Source: Azoarcus sp. CIB (GTDB taxonomy: Bacteria; Pseudomonadota; Gammaproteobacteria; Burkholderiales; Rhodocyclaceae). From it: 64,000 bases of DNA. The translations under genes and the position numbers were made by a program. Location of the stretch: positions 3,100,001-3,164,000 of the forward strand of contig NZ_CP011072.1 of assembly GCF_001190925.1 (NCBI RefSeq), given 5' to 3'. Below, piece after piece: positions 42,287 through 51,879 of this stretch. The stretch's first letter is position 1. Each line of letters begins with the position of its first letter. The notes beneath the pieces were generated by a model. That model ran no database searches, was not told the origin of the DNA, and worked only from the letters and a program-made list of their open reading frames with translations.

Positions 42287-42790
42287 CTATTCCGCGCCGT
42301 CGGTCTTGCGCAACTTCTCAAGCGACGCGAAAGGCGATTCCTTTACGGCACCACCGTCGGGGCGGGGCGCCTCACACTTTTCATGCCGAGGCGCAATAGG
42401 CACCGCCAGCACGATCTCATCCTCGACCAACGCCTTCACATCCATATCCGGCGTCGCCTCAATTGCATCGAACTCGTCTTCTTCCAACTCGTCGTCCGCG
42501 ATCGGCTGACCGGGCCTGACCAACTCGAATAGCGCATCCACCTCCAGCGGCCAAACCATCGAACCAAGGCAGCGCTGGCATCGCACCTGCAACTCGCCAG
42601 AAATGGCGAGCCGCACGCGCGGCTTGCGATCGAGCCCCACCTCGCCAACTAGGCTGAACTGCACGCTACCGGACTTATCCAGCAACACGTCGCCGAGTCG
42701 TGGCAACTCCACCAGCGGAATGACCCCACTCAGGCTGCGGCCTTCGGCTGCGAACTTGAACGGGTCCGGAAGAACGCTTCGTTGCGACAT
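42287..42790 (-). CDS. yceD: YceD/DUF177 family 23S rRNA accumulation protein
   Basis: A 167-residue protein with the single conserved CxxC (C71 and C74 in RCQRCLG) and the acidic second half ([13 protein letters not shown]) of the DUF177 family. YceD affects 23S rRNA accumulation in E. coli and is genetically tied to rpmF. The start ATG at 42790 lacks a Shine-Dalgarno, and the only good promoter ends 9 bp upstream, so the message may be leaderless. Confidence 0.9.
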   Translation of the reverse strand: MSQRSVLPDPFKFAAEGRSLSGVIPLVELPRLGDVLLDKSGSVQFSLVGEVGLDRKPRVRLAISGELQVRCQRCLGSMVWPLEVDALFELVRPGQPIADDELEEDEFDAIEATPDMDVKALVEDEIVLAVPIAPRHEKCEAPRPDGGAVKESPFASLEKLRKTDGAE

Positions 42791-42799
42791 AAGAGGCGC

Positions 42800-42828
42800 A
42801 TGATATTATTTTCGGCTTCCCCTGTCAA
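42800..42828 (-). promoter_or_regulatory. Sigma-70 promoter of yceD-rpmF
   Basis: On the minus strand TTGACA (42823-42828) and TATCAT (42800-42805) are 17 bp apart. The predicted start site near 42793 is only 2-4 nt before the yceD ATG. Confidence 0.8.
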
Positions 42829-42924
42829 AACCCCGAAACGCCTATTTTCAAGGATTTGCGCCGCCAGCAAGGCTGCACAAGCCTCACCCGCATCGTCCGA
42901 CAGCCGTTCGCACCCCCTTCGACC

Positions 42925-43500
42925 ATGAAACTCGTACTCGCCTCGACCTCTGCCTATCGTCGCATGCTCCTCGAACGCCTCCAAACGCCGTTCGAGATCG
43001 CCAGCCCGAAGGTTGACGAAACCCCCCTGCCGGGCGAAACGCCGCCCGCGACAGCAAACCGCCTCGCGATCGAGAAAGCGCAGGCGGTCGCACTCAATCA
43101 CACCGACGCCCTCGTGATCGGCAGCGATCAGGTCGCGCACATCGGCGACGAAGTGTTCGGCAAGCCGGGCACCGTCGAGCGCGCCGTCGCCCAGTTGCGT
43201 CGCATGAGCGGACAGGCCGTCACCTTTCACACCGCGCTCGCGATCGTCAACACCCGCAGCGGACACGTCCGCAGCGAGAGCGTCCCGACCTTCGTGCGCT
43301 TCCGCAATCTCGACGACGACGAGATCCGGCGCTACGTAGACAAGGAACGCCCCCTCGACTGCGCCGGCAGCGCCAAGTCGGAAGGCCTCGGCATCACGCT
43401 CCTGGAGTCGCTCTCTGGCGATGATCCGACAGCGCTGATCGGCCTCCCGCTCATCGCACTGTCGCGTCTCCTGCGCGCAGAAGGTATGCAGCTCCCATGA
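42925..43500 (+). CDS. maf: Maf-family nucleotide pyrophosphatase (YceF type)
   Basis: A 191-residue house-cleaning pyrophosphatase. It starts MKLVLASTSAYRRMLLERL and has the Maf residues SDQVAHIGDEVFGKPG; DCAGSAKSEGLGI favours the YceF subgroup, active on 7-methyl-GTP. The ATG at 42925 is the family start; the frame is open further upstream without support. It is divergent from yceD and overlaps the next gene by 4 bp. Confidence 0.92.
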   Translation: MKLVLASTSAYRRMLLERLQTPFEIASPKVDETPLPGETPPATANRLAIEKAQAVALNHTDALVIGSDQVAHIGDEVFGKPGTVERAVAQLRRMSGQAVTFHTALAIVNTRSGHVRSESVPTFVRFRNLDDDEIRRYVDKERPLDCAGSAKSEGLGITLLESLSGDDPTALIGLPLIALSRLLRAEGMQLP

Positions 43501-44216
43501 GCGCACAACGCGGCGCCCTGTTTCTCGTACCGGTGAGCCTCGGCGACACGGCGTGCTCGCACATTCTTCCGCACGAGGTGCAGGCGATTGCGCGCCGGCT
43601 TTGCCATTTTGTTGTCGAAAATGCCAAGACGGCACGAACGGAACTCAAACGCCTGGAACACCCGGGCCCCTTGCGCGACATCGACATCCAGGTCTTGCCC
43701 GAGAAGGACGCCCCGGCGGCACTCGACGCCCTGCTCACCCCGGCACTTCAGGGCCACGATATCGGCCTGATGTCGGAAGCCGGCTGTCCGGCTGTCGCGG
43801 ACCCCGGGGCACGATTAGTGGCACGCGCGCACGCACGGGGCATCGAGGTGCGACCGCTGGTCGGCCCGTCGTCGATTCTGCTGGCCCTGATGGCCTCGGG
43901 CCTGAACGGCCAGAGCTTCGCCTTCAACGGCTATCTGCCCGTTTCCGAACCGGAGCGGGACGGGCGCATCCGGCAACTCGAGGACGAATCGCGCCGCCTG
44001 CAGCGCACGCAGATCTTCATTGAAACCCCCTACCGCAACGAGCGGCTGTTCGACGCCCTGCTGGCGAACTGCCGCCCGACGACACGAATGTGTGTTGCGC
44101 GCGAGTTGACGACGGACAACGAATGGGTGGGCAGCACGAGCATTGCCGACTGGCGCCGGAATCCCAAGCCCGAATTGGCCAGGCGCCCCACGCTCTTCCT
44201 GTTGCTCGCCAGCTGA
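43497..44216 (+). CDS. SAM-dependent methyltransferase of the RsmI/tetrapyrrole methylase family
   Basis: A 239-residue protein with the tetrapyrrole-methylase fold: an N-terminal strand (GALFLVPVSLGD), SEAGCPAVADPG, and VGPSSILLALMASGLNGQSFAFNGYLP, as in RsmI, the 16S rRNA C1402 2'-O-methylase. It is shorter and differs at the N-terminus, so it may be a paralogue with another RNA or protein target. Its start overlaps the maf stop (ATGA). Confidence 0.83.
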   Translation: MSAQRGALFLVPVSLGDTACSHILPHEVQAIARRLCHFVVENAKTARTELKRLEHPGPLRDIDIQVLPEKDAPAALDALLTPALQGHDIGLMSEAGCPAVADPGARLVARAHARGIEVRPLVGPSSILLALMASGLNGQSFAFNGYLPVSEPERDGRIRQLEDESRRLQRTQIFIETPYRNERLFDALLANCRPTTRMCVARELTTDNEWVGSTSIADWRRNPKPELARRPTLFLLLAS

Positions 44217-44229
44217 CCCCTCCCCGGGA

Positions 44230-44886
44230 TCAGGCGTTCTCGCGCAGCCACAGGGCGAGCTCAGCGGGAGAGCCAACGATCCCGACAAGCTCCTCGCCCT
44301 CCAGCGCCACCCTCGGATGGGCCCCGAAGGCCACGCCTAGCCCGGCCACCCCCGCGTTCCTCGCCATCTGAAGGTCGTGCGTCGTGTCACCGACCATCAG
44401 CGTGCGATCCCGGGCGACGCCGAGTTCGTTCATGATTTCCTCCAGCATCGCCGGGTGCGGCTTGGAGAAGCATTCGTCCGCACACCGCGTGCAGTGGAAG
44501 AACGCCCCCAGCCCGCTGCACTCGAGTGCGCGACTAAGGCCCAGCCGGCTCTTTCCGGTTGCGACAGCCAGCATCCGCCCTGCCGCGGAGAGCTCCTCGA
44601 TCATTTCGTACGCACCCGGGAACAGCGACAGCTCGTGATCCCGCGCCAGGTAATGGTAGCGATAGCGCTCGACCATGCGGGGATAGTCGGCCTCGGGCAA
44701 ATCCGGCACGGCATGGCGGAGCGCGTCGGCCAGCCCCAGTCCGATGACGTAGCGAGCGCGCGCCTCGGACGGCTCCGGCAGATTGAGATCTCGTGACGCT
44801 GCCACGATCGCGTTTACGATCGCCGCCGCCGAATCCATGAGGGTTCCGTCCCAGTCGAAAACGATGAGGTCGAAGCGCTTAGCCAT
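44230..44886 (-). CDS. HAD-superfamily phosphatase (phosphoglycolate phosphatase-like)
   Basis: A 218-residue HAD hydrolase. The nucleophile and acid Asp are D11 and D13 in VFDWDGTLMDS, the Ser/Thr motif is in ATGKSRLG, and the metal-binding GDTTHD is near 170. A helical cap of C1 type lies between. It resembles Gph-like phosphatases often found beside rluC in betaproteobacteria; the true substrate is unknown. The ATG at 44886 overlaps the rluC stop by 8 bp. Confidence 0.85.
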   Translation of the reverse strand: MAKRFDLIVFDWDGTLMDSAAAIVNAIVAASRDLNLPEPSEARARYVIGLGLADALRHAVPDLPEADYPRMVERYRYHYLARDHELSLFPGAYEMIEELSAAGRMLAVATGKSRLGLSRALECSGLGAFFHCTRCADECFSKPHPAMLEEIMNELGVARDRTLMVGDTTHDLQMARNAGVAGLGVAFGAHPRVALEGEELVGIVGSPAELALWLRENA

Positions 44887-45838
44887 TCTTGCGAGACTCT
44901 GTTGCATCCAGGTGATCGATGAAGCCCTGCAGCTCGTGGGGAAGCGGCGACTGCAGCACGATCGGCTCCCCGGTAAGCGGATGGGCGAAGGAGAGATAGG
45001 CTGCATGGAGGAACATCCGCCTCAGCCCTTCCTGCTCGAGCGCCTTGTTGAGCGGGAAATTGCCGTACTTGTCATCGCCGCACAACGGAAAACCGAGGTG
45101 AGCAAGGTGGACACGGATCTGGTGGGTACGGCCCGTCTTGAGTTCCACCTCGAGCAAACTGAAGCGCTGCCAGCGCTTCACGAGCCGCACAACACTATGC
45201 GCCTGCTTGCCTTCGCCGCTCACGCGCACGCGCCGCTCACCCTCAGGCGTGAGGTACTTGAACAGCGGCTCCTTCACGTGCTGCAACGGGTTGGCCCACT
45301 TGCCGGGCACCAGCGTGAGGTAGCGCTTCTCCACGCGCCCCTCGCGCATCATGTCGTGGAGGGCGGTCAGCGCCGACCGCTTCTTCGCGATGATCAGGAG
45401 CCCCGAGGTCTCACGGTCGATGCGATGCGCCAGTTCGAGCATGCGTGCTTCGGGCCGCTGGCTGCGCAATTGCTCAATGACACCGAAGCTCACGCCGCTG
45501 CCACCATGCACGGCTTTGCCCGAGGGCTTGTCGACGACCATGAGGGCATCATCCTCGTACACGACGGGCAAAGCCTTGCCGGCTGGCACCACCGCCGGGG
45601 TGTTCGATTCCGCGACGCGTACGGGGGGAATCCGCACCTCGTCCCCGAGCGCGAGACGGTAGGTCGGACCGACCCGTCCGCCATTGACACGCACTTCCCC
45701 GCTGCGCAGGATCCGATAGACGTGGCTTTTCGGTACCCCCTTGCACACACGCATGAGGTAATTGTCTATCCGCTGACCGGCGACCGAATCATCGACGCGT
45801 TCGCGCCGGACCGTCACCGCTTTGCCTTGTGCCATCAT
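44879..45838 (-). CDS. rluC: 23S rRNA pseudouridine synthase RluC
   Basis: A 319-residue pseudouridine synthase for 23S positions 955/2504/2580. An S4 RNA-binding domain (about 15-70) precedes the catalytic domain with D141 in ELAHRIDRETSGLL, and KTGRTHQIRVHLAHLGFP follows. Two adjacent ATG codons (45838 and 45835) make the start ambiguous by one residue; longer upstream codons are rejected. It is divergent from rne, as in E. coli. Confidence 0.93.
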   Translation of the reverse strand: MMAQGKAVTVRRERVDDSVAGQRIDNYLMRVCKGVPKSHVYRILRSGEVRVNGGRVGPTYRLALGDEVRIPPVRVAESNTPAVVPAGKALPVVYEDDALMVVDKPSGKAVHGGSGVSFGVIEQLRSQRPEARMLELAHRIDRETSGLLIIAKKRSALTALHDMMREGRVEKRYLTLVPGKWANPLQHVKEPLFKYLTPEGERRVRVSGEGKQAHSVVRLVKRWQRFSLLEVELKTGRTHQIRVHLAHLGFPLCGDDKYGNFPLNKALEQEGLRRMFLHAAYLSFAHPLTGEPIVLQSPLPHELQGFIDHLDATESRKNG

Positions 45839-46216
45839 CCTGAAATATACTTGCCGCCGGTTAGTCCCGGTTTCATCGACGCCCCTCTCGCACCGATGCG
45901 GAGGAAAGCGGTCGACAACGAGCCCCAGAAGAGCTCCCGGACAACCACAACGTGCTGTCGTTGCCGAAAAAGGCATCGATGGTAACGCAATTGACAATCT
46001 TCGATCCATTGGATTGAACAAAGACGCGTAACGCACCCGCAGGATCAAGCGTTCCGGCCCCAGGCGGGAATGCATGAACATCGACCAGCCGACCCATCAC
46101 AGCCCATTACCGACCGGAAAAAAGTAGAAGAACCTACCCGCTCCTGATCACGTAACAAGCGCGATGGTGCGCGCGGTTCGTCCTGCCCGTGGGTTTCGCG
46201 CGGGGGAACGAAATCA
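45839..46216. promoter_or_regulatory. 378-bp rluC-rne intergenic region and rne leader
   Basis: This is the only gap above 300 bp. It contains no supportable gene. A perfect plus-strand -35 TTGACA is at 45991-45996, but the matching -10 (TTGAAC, 17 bp on) is weak. If used, it would give an rne leader of about 190 nt with several short GC hairpins near 46160-46210. By analogy with E. coli, where RNase E cleaves its own structured leader, this may be an autoregulatory 5' UTR. Confidence 0.5.
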
Positions 46217-49090
46217 ATGAAGCGCATGCTTTTCAATGCGACGCAGGCCGAGGAACTGCGCGTCGCAATCGTGGATGGTCAGAAACTGATCGACCTCGAT
46301 ATCGAATCGGCCGCCAAGGAACAACGCAAGAGCAATATCTACAAAGCCGTCATCACGCGCATCGAGCCCAGTCTCGAAGCGGCGTTCGTTGATTACGGCT
46401 CGGAGCGGCATGGTTTTCTGCCGTTCAAGGAAATATCCCGCTCCTACTTCGCGCCCGGCGTCGATGCTGGCAAGGCGCGCATTCAGGACGCGCTCAAGGA
46501 AGGCCAGGAACTCATCGTCCAGGTCGAGAAGGACGAGCGCGGCAACAAGGGCGCGGCCCTGACCACCTACATCTCGCTGGCGGGACGCTACCTGGTCCTG
46601 ATGCCGAACAACCCCCGTGGGGGTGGCGTTTCGCGGCGCGTCGAGGGTGACGAGCGCAGCGAACTGCGTGAAGTCATGGATCAGCTCGAAGTCCCCCCCG
46701 GCATGAGCCTGATCGCGCGCACCGCGGCGATCGGCCGCAACGCCGAGGAACTGCAGTGGGACCTCAACTACCTGCTGCAGTTGTGGCGCGCGATCGACGG
46801 TGCCGCGCAGTCGCAGTCTGGCGCGTTCCTGATCTACCAGGAAGGCAGCCTCGTGATTCGCGCAATCCGCGACTACTTCCAGCCGGACATCGGCGAGATC
46901 CTGATCGACACCGATGACGTGTACGAGCAGGCCCTCCAGTTCATGGCCCATGTGATGCCGGCCAACGTCAATCGCGTGAAGCGGTACAACGACGATGTGC
47001 CGCTGTTCTCGCGCTTTCAGATCGAGCATCAGATCGAGTCCGCCTACTCGCGCCAGGTGAGCCTGCCCAGCGGCGGCGCGGTCGTGATCGACCATACCGA
47101 AGCCCTCGTCTCCATCGACGTAAACTCCGGCCGCTCGACCAAGGGCGCGGATATCGAGGAAACGGCCTTCCGCACCAACCTCGAGGCGGCCGAAGAAATT
47201 GCACGCCAGCTCCGTCTGCGAGACCTCGGCGGCCTGATCGTCATCGACTTCATCGACATGGAGTCGCAGAAGAATCAGCGCGAGGTCGAGAACCGCCTGC
47301 GTGACGCGCTGCGCCACGACCGCGCGCGCGTCCAGACCGGCAAGATCAGCCGCTTCGGCCTGCTTGAGCTTTCGCGCCAACGCCTGCGCCCCGCGCTGGC
47401 GGAAACGAGCTACATCCCCTGCCCGCGCTGCAACGGCACCGGCCACATCCGCAGCACGGAATCGTCCGCGCTGCACATCCTGCGCATCCTCGAAGAGGAA
47501 GCGATGAAGGAAAACACCGGCGCAGTGCATCTGCAGGTGCCGGTGGATGTCGCAACCTTCCTCCTCAACGAGAAGCGTTCGGACATTGCACACATCGAGT
47601 ACCGGCACAAGATCCAGCTGATCATCATTCCCAACCGCCACCTCGAGACGCCGCACCACGAGATCATCCGCCTGCGCCACGACCAGCTGAATCTGGAAGA
47701 ACTGGCACTCGCCAGCTACCAGATGGTCGGCAAGCCCGCAGAAGTCGACCTGCGCCTGCCGACGAAGGACGACAAGAAGCCGGCCCGCGCCGAAGCCGTA
47801 GTGAAGGGCATCGCCCCTGCGCAGCCCGCGCCGGTGGTGGAGCCTAAGCCCGAGCCTGCTGCCGCTCCGGCTGCCGAGCCTGGCCTGTTTGCGCGCCTCT
47901 TTGCGTGGCTGCGCGGCGAGAAGACGACCCCGGCTCCGCAACCCGCGGAAGAAGCACAGTCGAAGCGCGAGGCGCGTCCCCGCGGCGAACGCGGGGAGAA
48001 TCGCCGCGGCGGCAACAACCGCAACCGCCGTGAAGGCCAGCGCGCCGAACGTGAGGAACCTTCGCAGCCCACCCGCAGCAACGGCAGAGGCGAACAACGG
48101 CAAGAGCGCCAGGAGCGTACCGAACGGGCCGAGCGTCCCGAACGGGCGGAACGCCAGGAACGCGCCGAACGCGCAGAGCGTCCCGAAGCTGCGGAGCGCA
48201 GCGAAGGCCGCCGGCAGCGCGGACCGCGCCAGCCCAAGCCTGTCGAGGCCGTCGAAAACGCAGCCGAACAACAAGTCGTAGAGGCCGTCGCAGTAACCGG
48301 CGTGACCGAAACGGCCGCACCGACGGGCGAGGAAGGCACGCCGGAGAAGCGCCGCCGCCGCAGCCGCGGTCGCCGGGACCGTCGCCCAGGCGAAGACCAG
48401 GGAATTGCGGCCGCAGCGGGAGTCGGCAGTGAGACCCTCGAAGAGGCAATGGCAGGCGAAACCGCACAGGCGGAGCCGGCCCCGCGAGCGGTCGAGGCGA
48501 CAACAGCCGCAACCGCCGAACCTTCCCGCGAGGTGATCACTGTCGCCGAAACCGAGGCGCCGCTGCCTGTCGTCGCCAGCACAGCGGAAGCGGTGCCTGC
48601 CGAGGTCGAAGAAGCGCCCATGCCTGTTCGTGCAATCGCAGCGGCAGCACCCGCCGAGGCGGTAGCCGATGCCGCACCGACCGTCGAGGAAATAGCGACA
48701 ATCGAAGCGGCGCCGACGGCACAAACCGAAGAGGCGCCAGCCGAAGTCGTCGCACCGGCAGAGGAAGCCGCTGTGGCGCCCGCGGCGGCGCTTGCCGAAG
48801 CCGTGCAACCGACTCCAGTGGAAGCCGAGGCAGCCCCCCTAGTCGTCGAGCAGGCCGCCACGGCCGAGGCGCAGGAAATCGCGCACGCGCCGTCCGCACC
48901 GATCGATCTCGGCAGCTCGCTGGCGGAGAGTGGCCTCGTGATGATCGAAACGAGCAGCGAAAAGGTCCAGGCCTTCACCGAGTCCCATGCCGATGAGGCA
49001 CCTGCCCGTCCGCTTGGCCGGCGTCCGCGGCCTTCGCTCGTGATCACCGACGAGCCGCTGCAGCAGGTTGAAACCCAAAAACCGCACTGA
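46217..49090 (+). CDS. rne: Ribonuclease E
   Basis: A 957-residue endoribonuclease that organises RNA decay and processing. The catalytic half has an S1 domain (about 35-120), catalytic D301 ([10 protein letters not shown]) and D344 (VIDFIDM), and the zinc-link cysteines C402 and C405 (CPRCNGTGH), each two residues offset from E. coli. After residue 530 the protein is low-complexity: an amphipathic helix [11 protein letters not shown] at 556-566 (possible membrane anchor), an Arg/Glu RAER-type repeat tract (about 627-666) likely to bind RNA, then a long Ala/Glu/Pro-rich scaffold and a short conserved C-terminus. An intrinsic terminator follows. Confidence 0.95.
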   Translation: MKRMLFNATQAEELRVAIVDGQKLIDLDIESAAKEQRKSNIYKAVITRIEPSLEAAFVDYGSERHGFLPFKEISRSYFAPGVDAGKARIQDALKEGQELIVQVEKDERGNKGAALTTYISLAGRYLVLMPNNPRGGGVSRRVEGDERSELREVMDQLEVPPGMSLIARTAAIGRNAEELQWDLNYLLQLWRAIDGAAQSQSGAFLIYQEGSLVIRAIRDYFQPDIGEILIDTDDVYEQALQFMAHVMPANVNRVKRYNDDVPLFSRFQIEHQIESAYSRQVSLPSGGAVVIDHTEALVSIDVNSGRSTKGADIEETAFRTNLEAAEEIARQLRLRDLGGLIVIDFIDMESQKNQREVENRLRDALRHDRARVQTGKISRFGLLELSRQRLRPALAETSYIPCPRCNGTGHIRSTESSALHILRILEEEAMKENTGAVHLQVPVDVATFLLNEKRSDIAHIEYRHKIQLIIIPNRHLETPHHEIIRLRHDQLNLEELALASYQMVGKPAEVDLRLPTKDDKKPARAEAVVKGIAPAQPAPVVEPKPEPAAAPAAEPGLFARLFAWLRGEKTTPAPQPAEEAQSKREARPRGERGENRRGGNNRNRREGQRAEREEPSQPTRSNGRGEQRQERQERTERAERPERAERQERAERAERPEAAERSEGRRQRGPRQPKPVEAVENAAEQQVVEAVAVTGVTETAAPTGEEGTPEKRRRRSRGRRDRRPGEDQGIAAAAGVGSETLEEAMAGETAQAEPAPRAVEATTAATAEPSREVITVAETEAPLPVVASTAEAVPAEVEEAPMPVRAIAAAAPAEAVADAAPTVEEIATIEAAPTAQTEEAPAEVVAPAEEAAVAPAAALAEAVQPTPVEAEAAPLVVEQAATAEAQEIAHAPSAPIDLGSSLAESGLVMIETSSEKVQAFTESHADEAPARPLGRRPRPSLVITDEPLQQVETQKPH

Positions 49091-49114
49091 TCAGCAGCGA
49101 CAAGCGGAAAGGAA

Positions 49115-49140
49115 GGGGCGCCCACCGGGCGCCCCTTTTT
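49115..49140 (+). terminator. Intrinsic terminator after rne
   Basis: A 9-bp stem (GGGGCGCCC / GGGCGCCCC) with a three-base loop, followed by at least five T. It lies between convergent rne and the tyrosine phosphatase gene. The A-poor opposite side makes it mainly directional for rne. Confidence 0.9.
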
Positions 49141-49167
49141 CATTTCAGGCGGTCACACGAGGATCGT

Positions 49168-49638
49168 TCAGCGCGACGACCTCAGCACGTCGACGAGCCC
49201 CCCGATCGCATCTTCACAGTAGTCGAGTACCAGATCGAACCCGCGCTCGCCGCCGTAATAGGGATCGGGCACTTCGTCAGCCTTGAAGCGGCGTGCGTAG
49301 CTCATGAAGAGCCTGACCTTGCCGCGATGCTCGTCGGGACAGTTTCGCTTCATGATCTCAAGGTGCCCGGTGTCCATCGCGAGCAACAGGTCGAAGGCCT
49401 CGAAGTCCGCCGGTTCGAGTTTTCGCGCCCGCAACATCGAAAGATCGTAGCCGCGCTTCTTGGCCGCCTTGCGCGTGCGCGGATCGGGCGCCTCACCGAC
49501 GTGATAGCCGTGCGTCCCGGCCGATTCGACCTCGATCACCCCGTCGAGCCCCGCCGCGCGGATGGCATGCCGCGCCACACCTTCGGCAGTAGGGGATCTG
49601 CAGATGTTGCCGGTACATACGAACAGGATTTTCGTCAC
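49168..49638 (-). CDS. Low-molecular-weight protein-tyrosine phosphatase
   Basis: A 156-residue phosphatase with the P-loop CTGNICRS (C8, R14) near the N-terminus and the general acid D125 in EVPDPYYGG. Such enzymes act on tyrosine kinases or other phospho-proteins; no exopolysaccharide genes are nearby, so the partner is unknown. It is 11 bp after uvrB and probably co-transcribed with it. Confidence 0.93.
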   Translation of the reverse strand: MTKILFVCTGNICRSPTAEGVARHAIRAAGLDGVIEVESAGTHGYHVGEAPDPRTRKAAKKRGYDLSMLRARKLEPADFEAFDLLLAMDTGHLEIMKRNCPDEHRGKVRLFMSYARRFKADEVPDPYYGGERGFDLVLDYCEDAIGGLVDVLRSSR

Positions 49639-49649
49639 GACGTCACCTC

Positions 49650-51707
49650 TCAGGCCTCCCCATGCTGGTCCGCGCCGAACGCGCGCTGGCGCAGCCTGAA
49701 CAATTCGTCCCGGGCTGCTGCAGCCTTTTCGAATTCGAGGTTGCGGGCATGTTCCTGCATTTCCTTCTCGAGTTTCCGGATCGCCTTCGCGACGGACTTC
49801 TCGTCCATCGCGAAATATTCGGCCCGCGCCTCCTGCGCTACATTCGCATTGCGCTCGTCGCTGCTCGAGTAGACGCCGTCGATGATGTCCTTGATGCGCT
49901 TGGTCACCGACTTCGGGACGATACCGTGTTCGGCGTTGAACGCGAGCTGCTTTGCCCGACGTCGCTCGGTCTCGTCCATCGCGGCGCGCATCGAGCGCGT
50001 CACCACGTCCGCGTATAGGATCGCGCGGCCGTGGATATGCCGTGCGGCCCGCCCGATCGTCTGGATCAGCGAGCGCTCGGAACGCAGGAAACCTTCCTTG
50101 TCCGCGTCCAGAATCGCCACAAGAGACACCTCGGGAATATCCAGACCTTCGCGCAGCAGGTTGATGCCCACCAGCACATCGAACTCCCCGAGACGCAGAT
50201 CGCGGATAATCTCGACACGCTCGACCGTGTCGATGTCGGAATGCAGGTAACGCACGCGAATGCCGTTTTCGGCAAGATAATCGGTGAGGTCCTCCGCCAT
50301 CCGCTTCGTCAGCGTCGTTACCAGCACGCGCTCACCCACGGCAATACGGCGCTTGGCCTGGGACAGCAGGTCGTCGACCTGAGTGCTTGCGGACCTGACC
50401 TCCACCGCGGGGTCGATCAGCCCCGTGGGGCGGACGACCTGCTCGACGACTTGCGCCTGGTGCGTCGCCTCGTAATTCGCAGGCGTCGCGGACACGAAGA
50501 TCGTCTGCGGCATCAGGCGCTCGAATTCCTCGAACTTCAGCGGCCGGTTGTCGAGTGCCGACGGCATACGGAATCCGTATTCGACGAGGTTCTCCTTACG
50601 CGAACGGTCACCCTTGTACATGCCGCCCACCTGCGGAATCGCCACGTGCGACTCATCGACGAACAGCAACGCGTCCGGCGGCAGATAGTCGATCAGCGTC
50701 GGCGGCGGCTCGCCTGGGCCGCGCCCCGACAAATGGCGCGAGTAGTTCTCGATGCCCTTGCAGAACCCCATCTCGTTGAGCATCTCCAGATCGAAGCGCG
50801 TGCGCTGCTCGATGCGCTGAGCTTCCACCAGCTTACCCGCGCGCTGAAAATCACTGACTCGATCGCGCAGCTCATCCTTGATCGCCTCGATCGCCTGCAG
50901 CACCGTCGCGCGCGGAGTAACGTAGTGGCTGGACGGGTAAACGGTAAAGCGGACGAGCTTCTGCTTCAGGTGCCCGGTAAGGGGGTCGAACAACGTCAGA
51001 TGCTCGATCTCGTCGTCGAACATCTCGATCCGCACCGCATACTCGGCATTCTCCGCCGGAAACACGTCGATCACGTCGCCGCGCACACGGAAGGTCCCGC
51101 GCCGGAAGTCGATGTCGGAGCGGGTGTACTGCATCGCCACGAGTCGCTGCACGAGGTCGCGATGGGCAATGCGCTCGCCCTCACGCAGATGCAGGATCAT
51201 CGCATGGTAATCGACCGGGTCGCCGATACCGTAGATGCACGACACCGTCGCGACGATCACCACGTCGCGCCGCTCCATCAGGCTCTTCGTTGCCGACAGG
51301 CGCATCTGCTCGATGTGCTCGTTGATGCTTGAATCCTTCTCGATGAAGAGATCGCGCGACGGAACATAGGCTTCCGGCTGGTAGTAGTCGTAGTACGAGA
51401 CAAAATATTCGACGGCGTTCTCGGGAAAGAACTCCCGGAATTCGGCGTACAACTGCGCGGCTAGCGTCTTGTTCGGCGCCAGCACCAGGGCGGGTCGGCC
51501 GCAGCGCGCAATGACGTTCGCCATCGTGTAGGTCTTGCCCGAGCCGGTCACGCCGAGCAGGGTCTGGAACATCAGGCCGTCGGACACCCCCTCGGTCAGC
51601 AGATCGATCGCTGCCGGCTGGTCGCCCGCGGGCGCAAAAGGCTGATGGAGTCTGAACGGACTCCCTTCGAAAGTCACCACCGGAACACTGTCCGTCGAAC
51701 TCGTCAT
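49650..51707 (-). CDS. uvrB: Excinuclease ABC subunit UvrB
   Basis: A 685-residue helicase-like damage verifier. Walker A GVTGSGKT is at 52-59, the beta-hairpin region includes [12 protein letters not shown], helicase motifs V/VI follow ([23 protein letters not shown]), and a C-terminal UVR motif that binds UvrC is at about 640-678. The ATG at 51707 gives [18 protein letters not shown]; the longer open frame has no support. No LexA-type box was recognised upstream. Confidence 0.96.
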   Translation of the reverse strand: MTSSTDSVPVVTFEGSPFRLHQPFAPAGDQPAAIDLLTEGVSDGLMFQTLLGVTGSGKTYTMANVIARCGRPALVLAPNKTLAAQLYAEFREFFPENAVEYFVSYYDYYQPEAYVPSRDLFIEKDSSINEHIEQMRLSATKSLMERRDVVIVATVSCIYGIGDPVDYHAMILHLREGERIAHRDLVQRLVAMQYTRSDIDFRRGTFRVRGDVIDVFPAENAEYAVRIEMFDDEIEHLTLFDPLTGHLKQKLVRFTVYPSSHYVTPRATVLQAIEAIKDELRDRVSDFQRAGKLVEAQRIEQRTRFDLEMLNEMGFCKGIENYSRHLSGRGPGEPPPTLIDYLPPDALLFVDESHVAIPQVGGMYKGDRSRKENLVEYGFRMPSALDNRPLKFEEFERLMPQTIFVSATPANYEATHQAQVVEQVVRPTGLIDPAVEVRSASTQVDDLLSQAKRRIAVGERVLVTTLTKRMAEDLTDYLAENGIRVRYLHSDIDTVERVEIIRDLRLGEFDVLVGINLLREGLDIPEVSLVAILDADKEGFLRSERSLIQTIGRAARHIHGRAILYADVVTRSMRAAMDETERRRAKQLAFNAEHGIVPKSVTKRIKDIIDGVYSSSDERNANVAQEARAEYFAMDEKSVAKAIRKLEKEMQEHARNLEFEKAAAARDELFRLRQRAFGADQHGEA

Positions 51708-51879
51708 GCTAGAATTTCCGGCTGTTTCAAGCGCTTGCCCGTTTGTTGCGATAGACGAAACAGAGTCGGGCAAATGCGCATTATTTCGCAAAACTCGGCT
51801 CAAGGCACGGCAGGATGGACCGTCACCAACGCGACAGGTTCAGTCCCCCGACGCCCCCCGCCCAACCTGGAGTTGTTTA

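Noticed and set aside
46214-48808. 864-codon open frame antisense to rne
   Set aside because: The translation is low-complexity Arg/Cys/Gly/Leu-rich and mirrors the GC-biased rne codons. The sense frame has all RNase E motifs, and there is no ribosome site.
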